From NCBI GenBank assembly GCA_964507095.1, contig CAZDOS010000061.1, forward strand, positions 1 to 8,095: a stretch of DNA of 8,095 nt, in the 5' to 3' direction. The DNA is from RGIG3102 sp964507095 (GTDB taxonomy: Bacteria > Bacillota > Clostridia > Oscillospirales > Ruminococcaceae). Below, one piece after another: positions 1-6,120 of this stretch. Position numbers and translations under genes: made by a program. The notes below the pieces were generated by a model. The model worked only from the letters and a program-made list of their open reading frames with translations. It was not told where the DNA came from and did no database searches. How positions within the stretch are numbered: position 1 is the first letter of the stretch; each line of letters opens with the position of its first letter.

Positions 1-18
1 GAATCCAATCGCTTTTTT
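1..18 (+). terminator. Possible right half of an upstream terminator, cut by the window edge
   Basis: The first 12 bases (ending CAATCGC) run directly into six Ts at 13-18. This is what the descending arm and T-tract of an intrinsic terminator look like, and it would fit the end of a gene just left of the window. The ascending arm is outside the window, so the hairpin cannot be seen. Inference only. Confidence 0.25.
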
Positions 19-84
19 CTATCCGGGTGGTCTCACATCAATTGTATAACAACAAGTATATGGCATTTAATTAATGCAATTTTG

Positions 85-113
85 TTGAAAATATCACATT
101 TGTAATATATAAT
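85..113 (+). promoter_or_regulatory. Sigma-A type promoter for the Gx-family gene
   Basis: TTGAAA at 85-90 and TATAAT at 108-113 are separated by exactly 17 bases in AT-rich DNA. This is a near-consensus housekeeping promoter. Transcription would start around base 120, which places ATG 129 only 8-9 bases from the 5' end and TTG 144 about 24 bases from it. That spacing bears on the start-codon choice of the next gene. Confidence 0.75.
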
Positions 114-143
114 TTTCTAAATTCATCCATGGAGAAAAGGATA

Positions 144-650
144 TTGAACAAGACTCATAAGCTAACGTCCATGGCACTGCTGTTTGCTCTTGCCATGGTG
201 TTCTCGATAATAGAATCCATCATCATGCCGATGTTCGCGCTCCCACCGGGAGTGAAACTCGGCCTGTCAAATATAGTCGTCATGTACTGCATGGTCTATC
301 TCGGTTTCCCGAGTGCGATCGAACTCGCTCTTCTGAAGGGACTTTTTGCTTTCCTGACAAGAGGAGCCACCGCGGGACTTCTTGCCACCATGGGCGGCGT
401 GCTCTCGGCGGTGGTGATGTTCGTCCTCAGGAAGATATTCGGAGAGAAGATCAACTATTACACATTGTCGGTCTTCGGAGCCCTGTCCCACAACCTCGGC
501 CAGCTCATCGGAACCACCTTCATATTCTCGTCGGGATACGTAATGTACTATTTCCCGGTGCTGATGATCTCTGCGGTCATCATGGGCCTCGTGACCGGTG
601 CGGTCCTGACGGTCGTCATACCTGCTCTTGAGAGGATAAGAAGGGGCTGA
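144..650 (+). CDS. Gx transporter family membrane protein (heptaprenyl diphosphate synthase component I-like)
   Basis: This is a small, very hydrophobic protein of 168 residues. It has about five membrane segments, a Gly-rich cytoplasmic-side loop, and the family-like stretches PPGVKLGLSN and LSHNLGQLIG. These resemble the Hpre_diP_synt_I / Gx transporter family, which is common in Clostridia. Despite the old name, members are integral membrane proteins probably involved in transport, and the substrate is unknown. I prefer TTG 144 as the start. It has GGAG at 131-134 with 9-base spacing and a leader of about 24 bases, and the protein then begins MNKTHKLTSMALL, which looks like its relatives. 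ATG 129 (173 residues) has no ribosome site and would be almost leaderless. No terminator is visible between its stop and the groES promoter, so read-through into groESL is possible. The family call is from recall of sequence features, not from a search. Confidence 0.8.
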   Translation: MNKTHKLTSMALLFALAMVFSIIESIIMPMFALPPGVKLGLSNIVVMYCMVYLGFPSAIELALLKGLFAFLTRGATAGLLATMGGVLSAVVMFVLRKIFGEKINYYTLSVFGALSHNLGQLIGTTFIFSSGYVMYYFPVLMISAVIMGLVTGAVLTVVIPALERIRRG

Positions 651-684
651 GTAGGGGATATCATGCCCAAATTCAAAAAAGATA

Positions 685-713
685 TTGAATAATCATGATA
701 AATGATTTATAAT
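685..713 (+). promoter_or_regulatory. groESL promoter
   Basis: TTGAAT (685-690) and TATAAT (708-713) are spaced by 17 bases. Transcription would begin at about 719-721, right at the left arm of the CIRCE-like repeat. Repressor bound there would therefore block initiation, which is the classical arrangement for HrcA-controlled chaperonin operons. Confidence 0.8.
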
Positions 714-716
714 TAG

Positions 717-743
717 TTAGCAGTTGAGATGTTCGACTGCTAA
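717..743 (+). promoter_or_regulatory. CIRCE-like operator (HrcA binding site), variant sequence
   Basis: The left arm TTAGCAGTT (717-725) and right arm GACTGCTAA (735-743) are separated by 9 bases. This is the geometry of the CIRCE element, whose consensus is TTAGCACTC-N9-GAGTGCTAA. The perfect palindrome extends outward by one base pair (G716/C744). Compared with consensus, the seventh base of each half-site is changed symmetrically (C to G on the left, G to C on the right), so dyad symmetry is kept. The location between promoter and groES, inside the untranslated leader, strongly supports HrcA control. HrcA itself is not in the window. Confidence 0.85.
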
Positions 744-787
744 CAATTGTTTTAAAAGAAAGATAACATATAAGGAGATGGATCGTT

Positions 788-1072
788 ATGAAGATTAAGC
801 CTTTGTTTGACAGGGTCGTGCTGAAGGAGGCCGAGAAAGAGGTCACCACGAAATCCGGCATCATCCTTTCAGGAGCAGCCGCAGAGAAGCCTGATTTCTT
901 CCAGGTCGTTGCTGTGGGCGAAGGTGCTTATGAGGACGGAAAGCTCGTTCCGATGAAGGTAAAGGCAGGAGACAAGGTGCTCGTTGCGAAGTATGCGGGC
1001 AACCAGGTCAAGATCGACGGAGAGGAGTTCTCCATCGTAAGCCAGAACGACATCCTGGCCATCGTAGAATAA
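788..1072 (+). CDS. groES: Co-chaperonin GroES (Cpn10, 10 kDa)
   Basis: This is a 94-residue protein of normal length for the family. It forms the heptameric lid that caps the GroEL chamber in the cytoplasm during ATP-driven protein folding. The N-terminus MKIKPLFDRVVLK is the standard Cpn10 opening. The mobile loop spans about residues 16-33 and carries the hydrophobic contact tripeptide IIL (25-27) that docks on GroEL. The conserved GDKVLVAKYAG core strand and the C-terminal NDILAIVE are present. The start is set by AAGGAG at 772-777, ten bases upstream. The gene is first in the operon, 28 bases ahead of groEL, and lies behind the CIRCE-like operator, so heat-shock derepression is expected. 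Confidence 0.98.
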   Translation: MKIKPLFDRVVLKEAEKEVTTKSGIILSGAAAEKPDFFQVVAVGEGAYEDGKLVPMKVKAGDKVLVAKYAGNQVKIDGEEFSIVSQNDILAIVE

Positions 1073-1100
1073 GCTGAACAGAGAGAAGAGGTAGTTTAAA

Positions 1101-2735
1101 ATGGCAAAGAAGATAATCTATGGCCAGCAGGCAAGAGAGAGCCTTCAGAAGGGCATCGACGCTCTGGCCGACACAGTAAAGATAACCCTTGGACCTAAGG
1201 GAAGGAACGTGGTCCTGGACAAGAAATTCGGAACGCCTGTCGTGACCAACGACGGCGTTACGATCGCCAAGGAGATAGAGGTCAAGGACCGGTTCGAGAA
1301 CATGGGCGCCCAGATGCTCAGGGAAGTCGCAACAAAGACGAATGATGCAGCCGGCGACGGAACCACGACTGCAACGGTCATCGCCCAGAGTCTTGTAAAG
1401 GAAGGCATGAAGAATGTTGCTGCCGGCGCAAACCCTATGGATATCAAGCGCGGCATACTCAAGGCAAGCGATGTCGCCGTAAAGGCCATCATCGCAAACA
1501 GTCAGGAAGTCAACGGAAATGACGACATCATGAGAGTCGCTACCGTTTCCGCTCAGGATGAGTACATAGGAAAGCTCATCGCCGAGACGATGGACAAGGT
1601 CGGCAAGGAAGGCGTCATCACAATTGAGGAGTCAAAGACTGCCGAGACCTATTCAGAGGTCGTCGAAGGAATGCAGTTCGACCGCGGATACATCACTCCT
1701 TACATGGTGACCGATTCCGACAAGATGGAAGCAGTCATCGATGACGCTTACATCCTTATCACAGACAAGAAGATATCCAACATTCAGGAGATCATCGATC
1801 TTCTTGAAGACATCGTAAAGGCAGGCAAGAAGCTTGTCATCATCGCTGAGGACATCGAAGGAGACGCTCTTTCGACCCTTATCGTCAACAAGCTCCGCGG
1901 AACCTTCACGTGCGTTGCAGTAAAGGCTCCGGGCTTCGGCGACAGGAGAAAGGAAATGCTCCAGGATATCGCCATCCTTACAGACGGCACGGTGATCAGC
2001 GAGGAACTGGGCTATGAGCTCAAGGAAGCCACAGTCGAGATGCTCGGACGTGCCCGCCAGGTCAAGGTCACGAAGGAGACCACGACCATAGTCGACGGTG
2101 CAGGCGACAAGGAAGAGATCAAACAGAGAGTAGCCCAGATCAAGGCTCAGATGGAGACGGTAACTTCAGACTTTGACAGGGAAAAGCTTCAGGAAAGACT
2201 TGCAAAGCTCGCAGGCGGCGTTGCTGTCCTGAGAGTCGGCGCTGCAACCGAAGTCGAGATGAAGGACAAGAAGTTCAGAATCGAGGATGCTCTTTCAGCG
2301 ACGAAGGCTGCAGTGGAGGAAGGCATCGTTGCAGGCGGCGGAATCGCCCTGCTCAATGCGATCCCTCGGGTCAAGAAGTTCAGTCGGACGCTTTCCGGAG
2401 ATGAGATGACAGGAGCAATGATCCNNNNNNNNNNNNNNNNNNNNNNTGAGGAGCCTGTGCGTCAGATAGCTCATAACGCCGGACTTGAAGGCAGCGTGAT
2501 CATTGACAAGATCATCACGCGCCGCAAGCCAAACTACGGCTTTGATGCACAGAAGGAAGTATACACTGACATGATCAAGGCAGGAATCGTCGACCCTACA
2601 AAGGTCACCCGTTCAGCACTTGAGAATGCTTCCAGCGTTGCTGCCATGGTCCTCACCACAGAAGCTCTTGTTGCGGAAGAGGAAGAGGAGAAGCCAGCGG
2701 CACCTAACATGGGCATGGGCGGAATGGATTACTGA
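1101..2735 (+). CDS. groEL: Chaperonin GroEL (Cpn60, 60 kDa), interrupted by an assembly gap
   Basis: This subunit of the double-ring ATP-dependent folding machine works with GroES in the cytoplasm. Visible signatures are the N-terminal LGPKGRNVVLDKKFG with TNDGVTI, the nucleotide-site loop GDGTTTATV near residue 86, and the apical-domain stretch EGMQFDRGYITPYM. KAPGFGDRRKEML, the equatorial AAVEEGIVAGGG and the C-terminal VDPTKVTRSALENASSVAAM follow. The tail is acidic and then ends MGMGGMDY, a Gly/Met tail typical of bacterial GroEL. GAGG at 1088-1091 lies 9 bases before the ATG. Eight codons (residues 442-449) fall in or touch a run of Ns. Homologues usually have five residues between the preceding Ile and the EEPVRQIA motif, so the real protein is probably about three residues shorter than the 544 counted here. 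The frame is intact on both sides. Nothing suggests a genuine pseudogene. Confidence 0.97.
   Translation: MAKKIIYGQQARESLQKGIDALADTVKITLGPKGRNVVLDKKFGTPVVTNDGVTIAKEIEVKDRFENMGAQMLREVATKTNDAAGDGTTTATVIAQSLVKEGMKNVAAGANPMDIKRGILKASDVAVKAIIANSQEVNGNDDIMRVATVSAQDEYIGKLIAETMDKVGKEGVITIEESKTAETYSEVVEGMQFDRGYITPYMVTDSDKMEAVIDDAYILITDKKISNIQEIIDLLEDIVKAGKKLVIIAEDIEGDALSTLIVNKLRGTFTCVAVKAPGFGDRRKEMLQDIAILTDGTVISEELGYELKEATVEMLGRARQVKVTKETTTIVDGAGDKEEIKQRVAQIKAQMETVTSDFDREKLQERLAKLAGGVAVLRVGAATEVEMKDKKFRIEDALSATKAAVEEGIVAGGGIALLNAIPRVKKFSRTLSGDEMTGAMIXXXXXXXXEEPVRQIAHNAGLEGSVIIDKIITRRKPNYGFDAQKEVYTDMIKAGIVDPTKVTRSALENASSVAAMVLTTEALVAEEEEEKPAAPNMGMGGMDY
2425..2446. other. Assembly gap (22 Ns) inside groEL
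   Basis: There are 22 consecutive N characters. The reading frame is the same on both flanks, and the flanks match consecutive parts of the GroEL equatorial domain (…DEMTGAMI before, EEPVRQIAHNAG after). From recalled homologues, about 13 missing bases rather than 22 would restore the usual five-residue spacing, so the gap length is probably an estimate by the scaffolder. Confidence 0.95.
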
Positions 2736-2753
2736 TCAGGTAAGTAAATATAT

Positions 2754-2782
2754 AGGCGCTTTCCCTTCGGAAAGCGCCTTTT
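2754..2782 (+). terminator. Intrinsic terminator of the groESL operon
   Basis: An 11-bp perfect stem (2754-2764 with 2769-2779, core GGCGCTTTCC / GGAAAGCGCC) closes a 4-base loop (CTTC) and is followed by TTTTATAT. It starts 18 bases after the groEL stop. It also lies downstream of the convergent DUF3810 gene, but the T-tract on that strand is interrupted (TATATATTT), so termination in that direction may be weaker. Confidence 0.92.
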
Positions 2783-2798
2783 ATATGCTTTAATATCC

Positions 2799-3947
2799 TC
2801 ATTCATCCGAGGCAAATGCGTTCCGCCCCTTATTGAAGTTGACCACCAGATCTACCATTCTGCCGTAGGTCCTGATTCCTTCTTCCTGTCCGTTTGCCTT
2901 CAGGTAGGTGTCGTTGACCCTGTCATGCATCTCGCCGATCTCCTCGGGATACTTTGCCCAGAACCGGGAGTTGGCCGAGAGGTCATTGAGCACCTCCTGC
3001 GGGAGCCTCTCTCTCAGCCGGAGATACCGATCCCTGTCCACGGAAGCAAGCCGGTTGGTGCAGTATATCCACGCGGTCAGATTTCCGCTGTACCTGAAGG
3101 ATGGGTCATCCGAATCGTGGCAGGCGAGCCAGGCTATGAAGTTGGCTTCGGATTCGTTCATGAAGCCGGACAGATGGGAAAGCTCATGGCAGATGGTGAA
3201 GGGGAGGTTATATCCCGTCATGTCCCCGTTATATATCGGCTCTATCGTGAAGGGAGAATAGACTCCCCGGACATGCTGCACTGACAGTACGGCAGGAACA
3301 AGGGGAGACTTCGGTACCGGATAGCTGACATCGAGTCTGGGATACAGCTTTGAAAGCCTCTTCATCTCTTTTACCGAGGAAGACTTCAGATCGTCCGTTG
3401 GTATCATAAGGCCGTTGGTGTCTCTCTTAACTGTGTTCCGGTCTCGGATGACTTCGTCTGTCAGGTACTCACAGGCGGCTTTGAGGTCGTCCACACTGTA
3501 TGCTTCTCTCGAGAAACCGTAGGTCGATGAGAAGGTTGAGCATCTGTAATTGATGCCGCAGTTGATGACATAGATGAACGCCAGGATGCTGGTAAGCAGT
3601 ATGAGATGCGTCAGCGTCGCTGTTATCCTTGTCAGCTTGTGTTCTCTCCCGGAAAAAACAGTCCTGAGAATGGAGAATATGCTTATCAGAAGTATAAGCA
3701 ACAGGACGTACAGCCCGATCTCCGCGACAAGTATGTCGGTGCGGGCAAAAAGCCCGCCAATCTTTTCAACAAGGAAAGGATAGACAGATCGTGCATACCT
3801 GTCCGCAAAGGAAGTGATATGTATGGCACCGGCTTCCAGGGCTCCCGATATCGCCAGAAAGATCAGCGACAGAGCCAGCCTGGACCCGTTCCTGCTTTTG
3901 AGGCCTCTTATCTCTTTGTCCATGGCTTCATTGTATATTCTCATCAT
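2799..3947 (-). CDS. DUF3810 family membrane-anchored putative zinc metallopeptidase
   Basis: This is a 382-residue protein with three predicted membrane segments in its N-terminal third (about residues 24-42, 72-95 and 113-129). A conserved NCGINYR segment and a large, probably extracytoplasmic domain follow. The key site is LPFTICHELSHLSGFMNESE. HELSH (254-258) is the HExxH zinc motif, with a downstream Glu in NESEANF as a plausible third ligand or helper, followed by the family-like FRYSGNLTA. This matches the DUF3810 pattern, a family of unknown substrate that resembles gluzincin-type peptidases. The start is uncertain. ATG 3947, 3944 and 3923 are all possible and none has a strong ribosome site. 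An in-frame ATG at 4034 is unlikely because it runs through the divergent nitroreductase promoter. The gene is monocistronic and convergent with groEL. Function is inferred from the motif only. Confidence 0.85.
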   Translation of the reverse strand: MMRIYNEAMDKEIRGLKSRNGSRLALSLIFLAISGALEAGAIHITSFADRYARSVYPFLVEKIGGLFARTDILVAEIGLYVLLLILLISIFSILRTVFSGREHKLTRITATLTHLILLTSILAFIYVINCGINYRCSTFSSTYGFSREAYSVDDLKAACEYLTDEVIRDRNTVKRDTNGLMIPTDDLKSSSVKEMKRLSKLYPRLDVSYPVPKSPLVPAVLSVQHVRGVYSPFTIEPIYNGDMTGYNLPFTICHELSHLSGFMNESEANFIAWLACHDSDDPSFRYSGNLTAWIYCTNRLASVDRDRYLRLRERLPQEVLNDLSANSRFWAKYPEEIGEMHDRVNDTYLKANGQEEGIRTYGRMVDLVVNFNKGRNAFASDE

Positions 3948-3977
3948 TGATTTTTCAATGCCGCCGGTCCAGTCCCT

Positions 3978-4007
3978 TTGACTGTGAAGGAAGATAGGAT
4001 ATATAAT
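3978..4007 (+). promoter_or_regulatory. Promoter of the nitroreductase gene
   Basis: TTGACT (3978-3983) and TATAAT (4002-4007) are spaced by 18 bases, an almost perfect housekeeping promoter. Transcription should begin near 4014. The upstream in-frame ATG at 4006 overlaps the -10 box and would not be in the transcript, so this promoter fixes the coding start at 4036. Confidence 0.82.
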
Positions 4008-4035
4008 GTACAAAAACATAAACGAGGCAAACAAT

Positions 4036-4650
4036 ATGGAATTCTATGAAGTTATAGACAGAAGAAGGACCGTGAGGGAGTTTTCCGAAAAGGAAGTGCC
4101 GTATGCACTTGTGGAGAAGATCATAGAAGCAGGCTTCAAGGCACCGACGAACGACCACAGGAGAGACTGGGAGTTCATAGTGCTGCATACTCCGGAGGAG
4201 AAGGAGAAGGGACTCAGCTTTGTGCGGGAGAAGGCGGCGATACAGGCTGCCAGCGGAGTCATGGACGGAGAGGACGTCAAGAGCAGGATGTATGCCTATG
4301 CCGTTCCCAGACAGTACCGGATGCTGTATGATGCTCCGTATGTTATCCTTCCTTTCTTCAAGGCACGGCCAAAGCTGTTTGAGCCTGTCGGTGTCAATTC
4401 CTTCAACACCGTGGCATCCATCTGGTGCGTGAACGAGAACATGTTCCTTGCGGCTGCTGCCGAAGGACTGGGGACCTCCATGAGGATCCCGATAGGCGAT
4501 GAAGCCGAGAAGGTCAGAGAGATACTTGGGATCCCGGAGGGCTATGTGCTTTCCTGTTATATTGGACTCGGATACCCTGCAGAGGACAGAAAGATCGTCA
4601 AGCAGTTCGACATACCCGTAGAGAGCAGGATACACAGAGGAAACTGGTGA
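4036..4650 (+). CDS. Nitroreductase family protein (FMN-dependent oxidoreductase)
   Basis: This is a 204-residue cytoplasmic flavoenzyme of the nitroreductase fold, normally a homodimer that binds FMN at the interface and uses NAD(P)H. The N-terminal Arg cluster in DRRRTVREFSEKEV contacts the FMN phosphate in this family. KAPTNDHRRDWEFIVL takes the place of the classical APSxxNxQPW loop. The C-terminal GLGTSMRIPIGDEAEKVREILGIPEGY is the second conserved flavin-site region, followed by the IGLGYP strand. The physiological substrate cannot be read from the sequence; nitroaromatics, quinones or unsaturated compounds are all possible. The start at 4036 is supported by GAGG (4024-4027) 8 bases upstream and by the promoter position, with a leader of about 22 bases. 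The gene is transcribed alone and ends at a shared terminator facing the RidA gene. Confidence 0.9.
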   Translation: MEFYEVIDRRRTVREFSEKEVPYALVEKIIEAGFKAPTNDHRRDWEFIVLHTPEEKEKGLSFVREKAAIQAASGVMDGEDVKSRMYAYAVPRQYRMLYDAPYVILPFFKARPKLFEPVGVNSFNTVASIWCVNENMFLAAAAEGLGTSMRIPIGDEAEKVREILGIPEGYVLSCYIGLGYPAEDRKIVKQFDIPVESRIHRGNW

Positions 4651-4662
4651 TACGGATGATAA

Positions 4663-4700
4663 AACAGCTGAAGCCCCAAAAGGGCTTCAGCTGTTCTTTT
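4663..4700 (+). terminator. Bidirectional intrinsic terminator between nitroreductase and RidA genes
   Basis: A perfect 14-bp stem (4663-4676 with 4682-4695, core CAGCTGAAGCCC) has a 5-base loop, CAAAA. On the plus strand it is followed by cTTTT. On the minus strand it is followed by TTTTATC. It sits between two convergent genes, 12 bases after the nitroreductase stop and just past the RidA stop, and should end transcription from both sides. Confidence 0.93.
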
Positions 4701-4705
4701 GTCTG

Positions 4706-5077
4706 TCAGACTTTTACTATCGCTTCGATCTCGATAAGCATGTCTACAGGAAGACGGCTTACTTCGATGCAGCTCCTTGTCGGCTGGCAAGGGAGATACT
4801 TGTGGAAGAGCTCGTTGAATTCCTTGTACTGAGACATGTCCTTGATGAAGCAGGTGGTCTTGACGATCTTGTCAGGGTCTCCGCCTGCGTTCTTTATGGT
4901 CCTGATCAGGTTCTTGAGCACCTGCTCAGCCTGGCCTAGGAAATCATCTGCAATCTTGCCCGTTTCAGGGTCATATCCGCCTGTTCCAGAAACGAATATA
5001 TAGTTTTCATCCTTTATGGCCGATGCGAAAGGTGAATTCTCCTTTACCGGACCGCCGTTTGAACCGAATTTCTCCAT
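4706..5077 (-). CDS. RidA family (YjgF/YER057c/UK114) reactive intermediate deaminase
   Basis: This is a 123-residue protein, close to the usual 125-130 of the family. Canonical RidA is a cytoplasmic trimer that hydrolyses reactive enamine/imine products of PLP enzymes. The C-terminal signature RSCIEVSRLPVDMLIEIEAI carries the catalytic Arg101 (equivalent to Arg105 of E. coli RidA), Cys103 and Glu116 (equivalent to Glu120). The N-terminal half has NYIFVSGTGGYDPETG. The position of E. coli Tyr17 is Phe17 here (SPFASAI), so it may belong to a Rid subgroup rather than be strict RidA, and no gene symbol is given. AGGAGG lies 8 bases upstream of the ATG. It has its own promoter, but no terminator separates it from the upstream LysR gene on the same strand. 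Confidence 0.92.
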   Translation of the reverse strand: MEKFGSNGGPVKENSPFASAIKDENYIFVSGTGGYDPETGKIADDFLGQAEQVLKNLIRTIKNAGGDPDKIVKTTCFIKDMSQYKEFNELFHKYLPCQPTRSCIEVSRLPVDMLIEIEAIVKV

Positions 5078-5108
5078 TTGCTAAACCTCCTGATGTTTCT
5101 TATCTATG

Positions 5109-5138
5109 ATTATATACCTTCATCCGCAGGCTTTACAA
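5109..5138 (-). promoter_or_regulatory. Promoter of the RidA-family gene
   Basis: Read on the minus strand, TTGTAA (5138-5133) and TATAAT (5114-5109) are spaced by 18 bases. Transcription would start around 5102, giving a leader of about 25 bases with AGGAGG (5091-5086). The promoter lies in the 79-base gap after the LysR stop codon. Confidence 0.65.
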
Positions 5139-5156
5139 TCTGTGTGGCCGTCTTTC

Positions 5157-6038
5157 TCATGCGTTGGAGAAAGACTCACTCAATAGTTCCACAAGCATCT
5201 CGGAGACAGGGGAAAAGACGGGCTGCTTTCTCCAAACCAGATACAGTGGCGTGGTCAGTTCGGGAGAGAGCGGCCTGAAGCACAGTCCGCTGTTCTCGGA
5301 AACGTCCACCAGCCTGTCGAACGAAAGAAGATATCCCAGGCCTTCCTTTGCGAAGATCGACCCGTTATATGCCAGCCTGAAGGAACCGTCCTGTCTCAGA
5401 AGAGGGAACTTCTTCTGTGCCCATCGTGGAATGTCGTTCGCCCAGCTCTGGTCCGAACAGAACAGGCTCCTGCCGATGAGGTCATCGACTTCAATCTTTT
5501 CCTTCTCCGACAGGGGATCGTCGCTTCTCATGATAACTCCCCATACATCCTCTTTGGGGAATTTCAGGCAGGAATACTTCGCAGTGTCCGGCTTCTCTGC
5601 CAACACGGCAAAGTCTATGAGACCCTTGTCCAGCCTTTCGACGACCTGTTCCGTATCACCTGAGGTGATGTGGTACCTGAGCTCGGGATAGATGTCCTTC
5701 AGTCTCCTTATCTCGGCTGCGAGGTAGGATATCTGGTATGACTCCGCAAGGCCGAGGTAAATATCCTTTGAATACGAATCATCCAGAGTCGCGAATTCGC
5801 TGATTATCTTGTCTGAGAGCTCCACAAGGTCAGCAGCCCTGTCTCTGAGTAAGATACCTTCCTCCGTCAGCTGCATCGAGAAGGAGCGGCGGACGAACAG
5901 TTTCTTTCCGATCTCTTCTTCGAGGCTTTTTAGCCGCTTTGACAGTGTCGGCTGCGTCACATGCAGCAGATTCGCTGCCCTCGTCATGTTCTCCTCTCTG
6001 GCAACAGCCAGGAAATATCTTAGGTTCCTGATTTCCAT
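5157..6038 (-). CDS. LysR family transcriptional regulator
   Basis: This is a 293-residue protein, the standard LysR length. The N-terminal winged helix-turn-helix begins MEIRNLRYFLAVAREENMT, and the recognition region AANLLHVTQPTLSKRLKSLE spans about residues 21-40. A linker helix and the periplasmic-binding-protein-like effector domain (about 90-293) follow, including LRYHITSGDTEQVVERLDKG and IDFAVLAEKP. Such proteins bind DNA as tetramers and respond to a small molecule, which cannot be identified here. The start at 6038 has GGAG (6048-6045) 6 bases upstream. The in-frame ATG at 6104 is rejected because it lies inside this gene's own promoter. The gene is divergent from the small protein-hydrolase-flavoprotein operon, its likely target. 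The RidA gene follows 79 bases downstream. Confidence 0.94.
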   Translation of the reverse strand: MEIRNLRYFLAVAREENMTRAANLLHVTQPTLSKRLKSLEEEIGKKLFVRRSFSMQLTEEGILLRDRAADLVELSDKIISEFATLDDSYSKDIYLGLAESYQISYLAAEIRRLKDIYPELRYHITSGDTEQVVERLDKGLIDFAVLAEKPDTAKYSCLKFPKEDVWGVIMRSDDPLSEKEKIEVDDLIGRSLFCSDQSWANDIPRWAQKKFPLLRQDGSFRLAYNGSIFAKEGLGYLLSFDRLVDVSENSGLCFRPLSPELTTPLYLVWRKQPVFSPVSEMLVELLSESFSNA

Positions 6039-6063
6039 ATATATCTCCGTGTTATGAATAATA

Positions 6064-6088
6064 GTTATATCACGATATGAATTATAAC
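6064..6088. promoter_or_regulatory. Candidate LysR operator in the divergent promoter region
   Basis: GTTATA (6064-6069) and TATAAC (6083-6088) form a perfect 6-bp inverted repeat with 13 bases between the arms. A second palindrome, ATATC-AC-GATAT (6067-6078), is nested inside. The site covers the -10 box and start point of the LysR gene and lies roughly 39-63 bases upstream of the proposed start of the plus-strand operon. This is the placement expected for a LysR-type regulator that represses itself and activates the divergent operon. Binding is inferred. Confidence 0.5.
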
Positions 6089-6109
6089 AATTAGCGATAA
6101 TCATTTCAA
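6081..6109 (-). promoter_or_regulatory. Promoter of the LysR regulator gene
   Basis: On the minus strand, TTGAAA (6109-6104) and TATAAT (6086-6081) are spaced by 17 bases. The -10 box is preceded by TGT, giving an extended -10 (TGTTATAAT). Transcription would begin near 6074, inside the candidate operator, with a leader of about 36 bases. Confidence 0.8.
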
Positions 6110-6120
6110 CATGCTATCAT
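6091..6120 (+). promoter_or_regulatory. Tentative promoter of the small protein-hydrolase-flavoprotein operon
   Basis: An extended -10 box, TGC-TATCAT, ends at 6120. The best -35 at a suitable distance is the poor TTAGCG (6091-6096, spacing 18). A weak -35 with a good extended -10 is typical of activator-dependent promoters. The start would be near 6127, giving a leader of about 23 bases to ATG 6150. The elements interleave with the LysR promoter on the other strand, so the two should compete. Confidence 0.45.

Noticed and set aside
663..692. Nine-codon frame (MPKFKKDIE) after an AGGGG ribosome-like site, just upstream of groES
   Set aside because: It runs through the -35 box of the groES promoter and is very short. 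There is no sign of a longer broken gene around it.
2908..3950. Several plus-strand frames of 69-119 codons opposite the DUF3810 gene
   Set aside because: They are antisense shadows with no ribosome sites or recognisable products. The minus-strand gene has membrane segments and a zinc motif.
3948..4034. N-terminal extension of the DUF3810 gene to ATG 4034
   Set aside because: It would run antisense through the nitroreductase promoter and into the divergent leader, and it lacks a ribosome site. The family-like part begins later.
3955..4635. Long minus-strand open frame of 226 codons opposite the nitroreductase gene
   Set aside because: It is a shadow of a well-recognised flavoprotein. The translation shows no family features and it has no promoter or ribosome site.
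6039..6104. 22-residue N-terminal extension of the LysR protein to ATG 6104
   Set aside because: The extension lies across the LysR promoter and candidate operator. LysR proteins normally begin at the MEIRNLRYF-type segment, which has its own GGAG.
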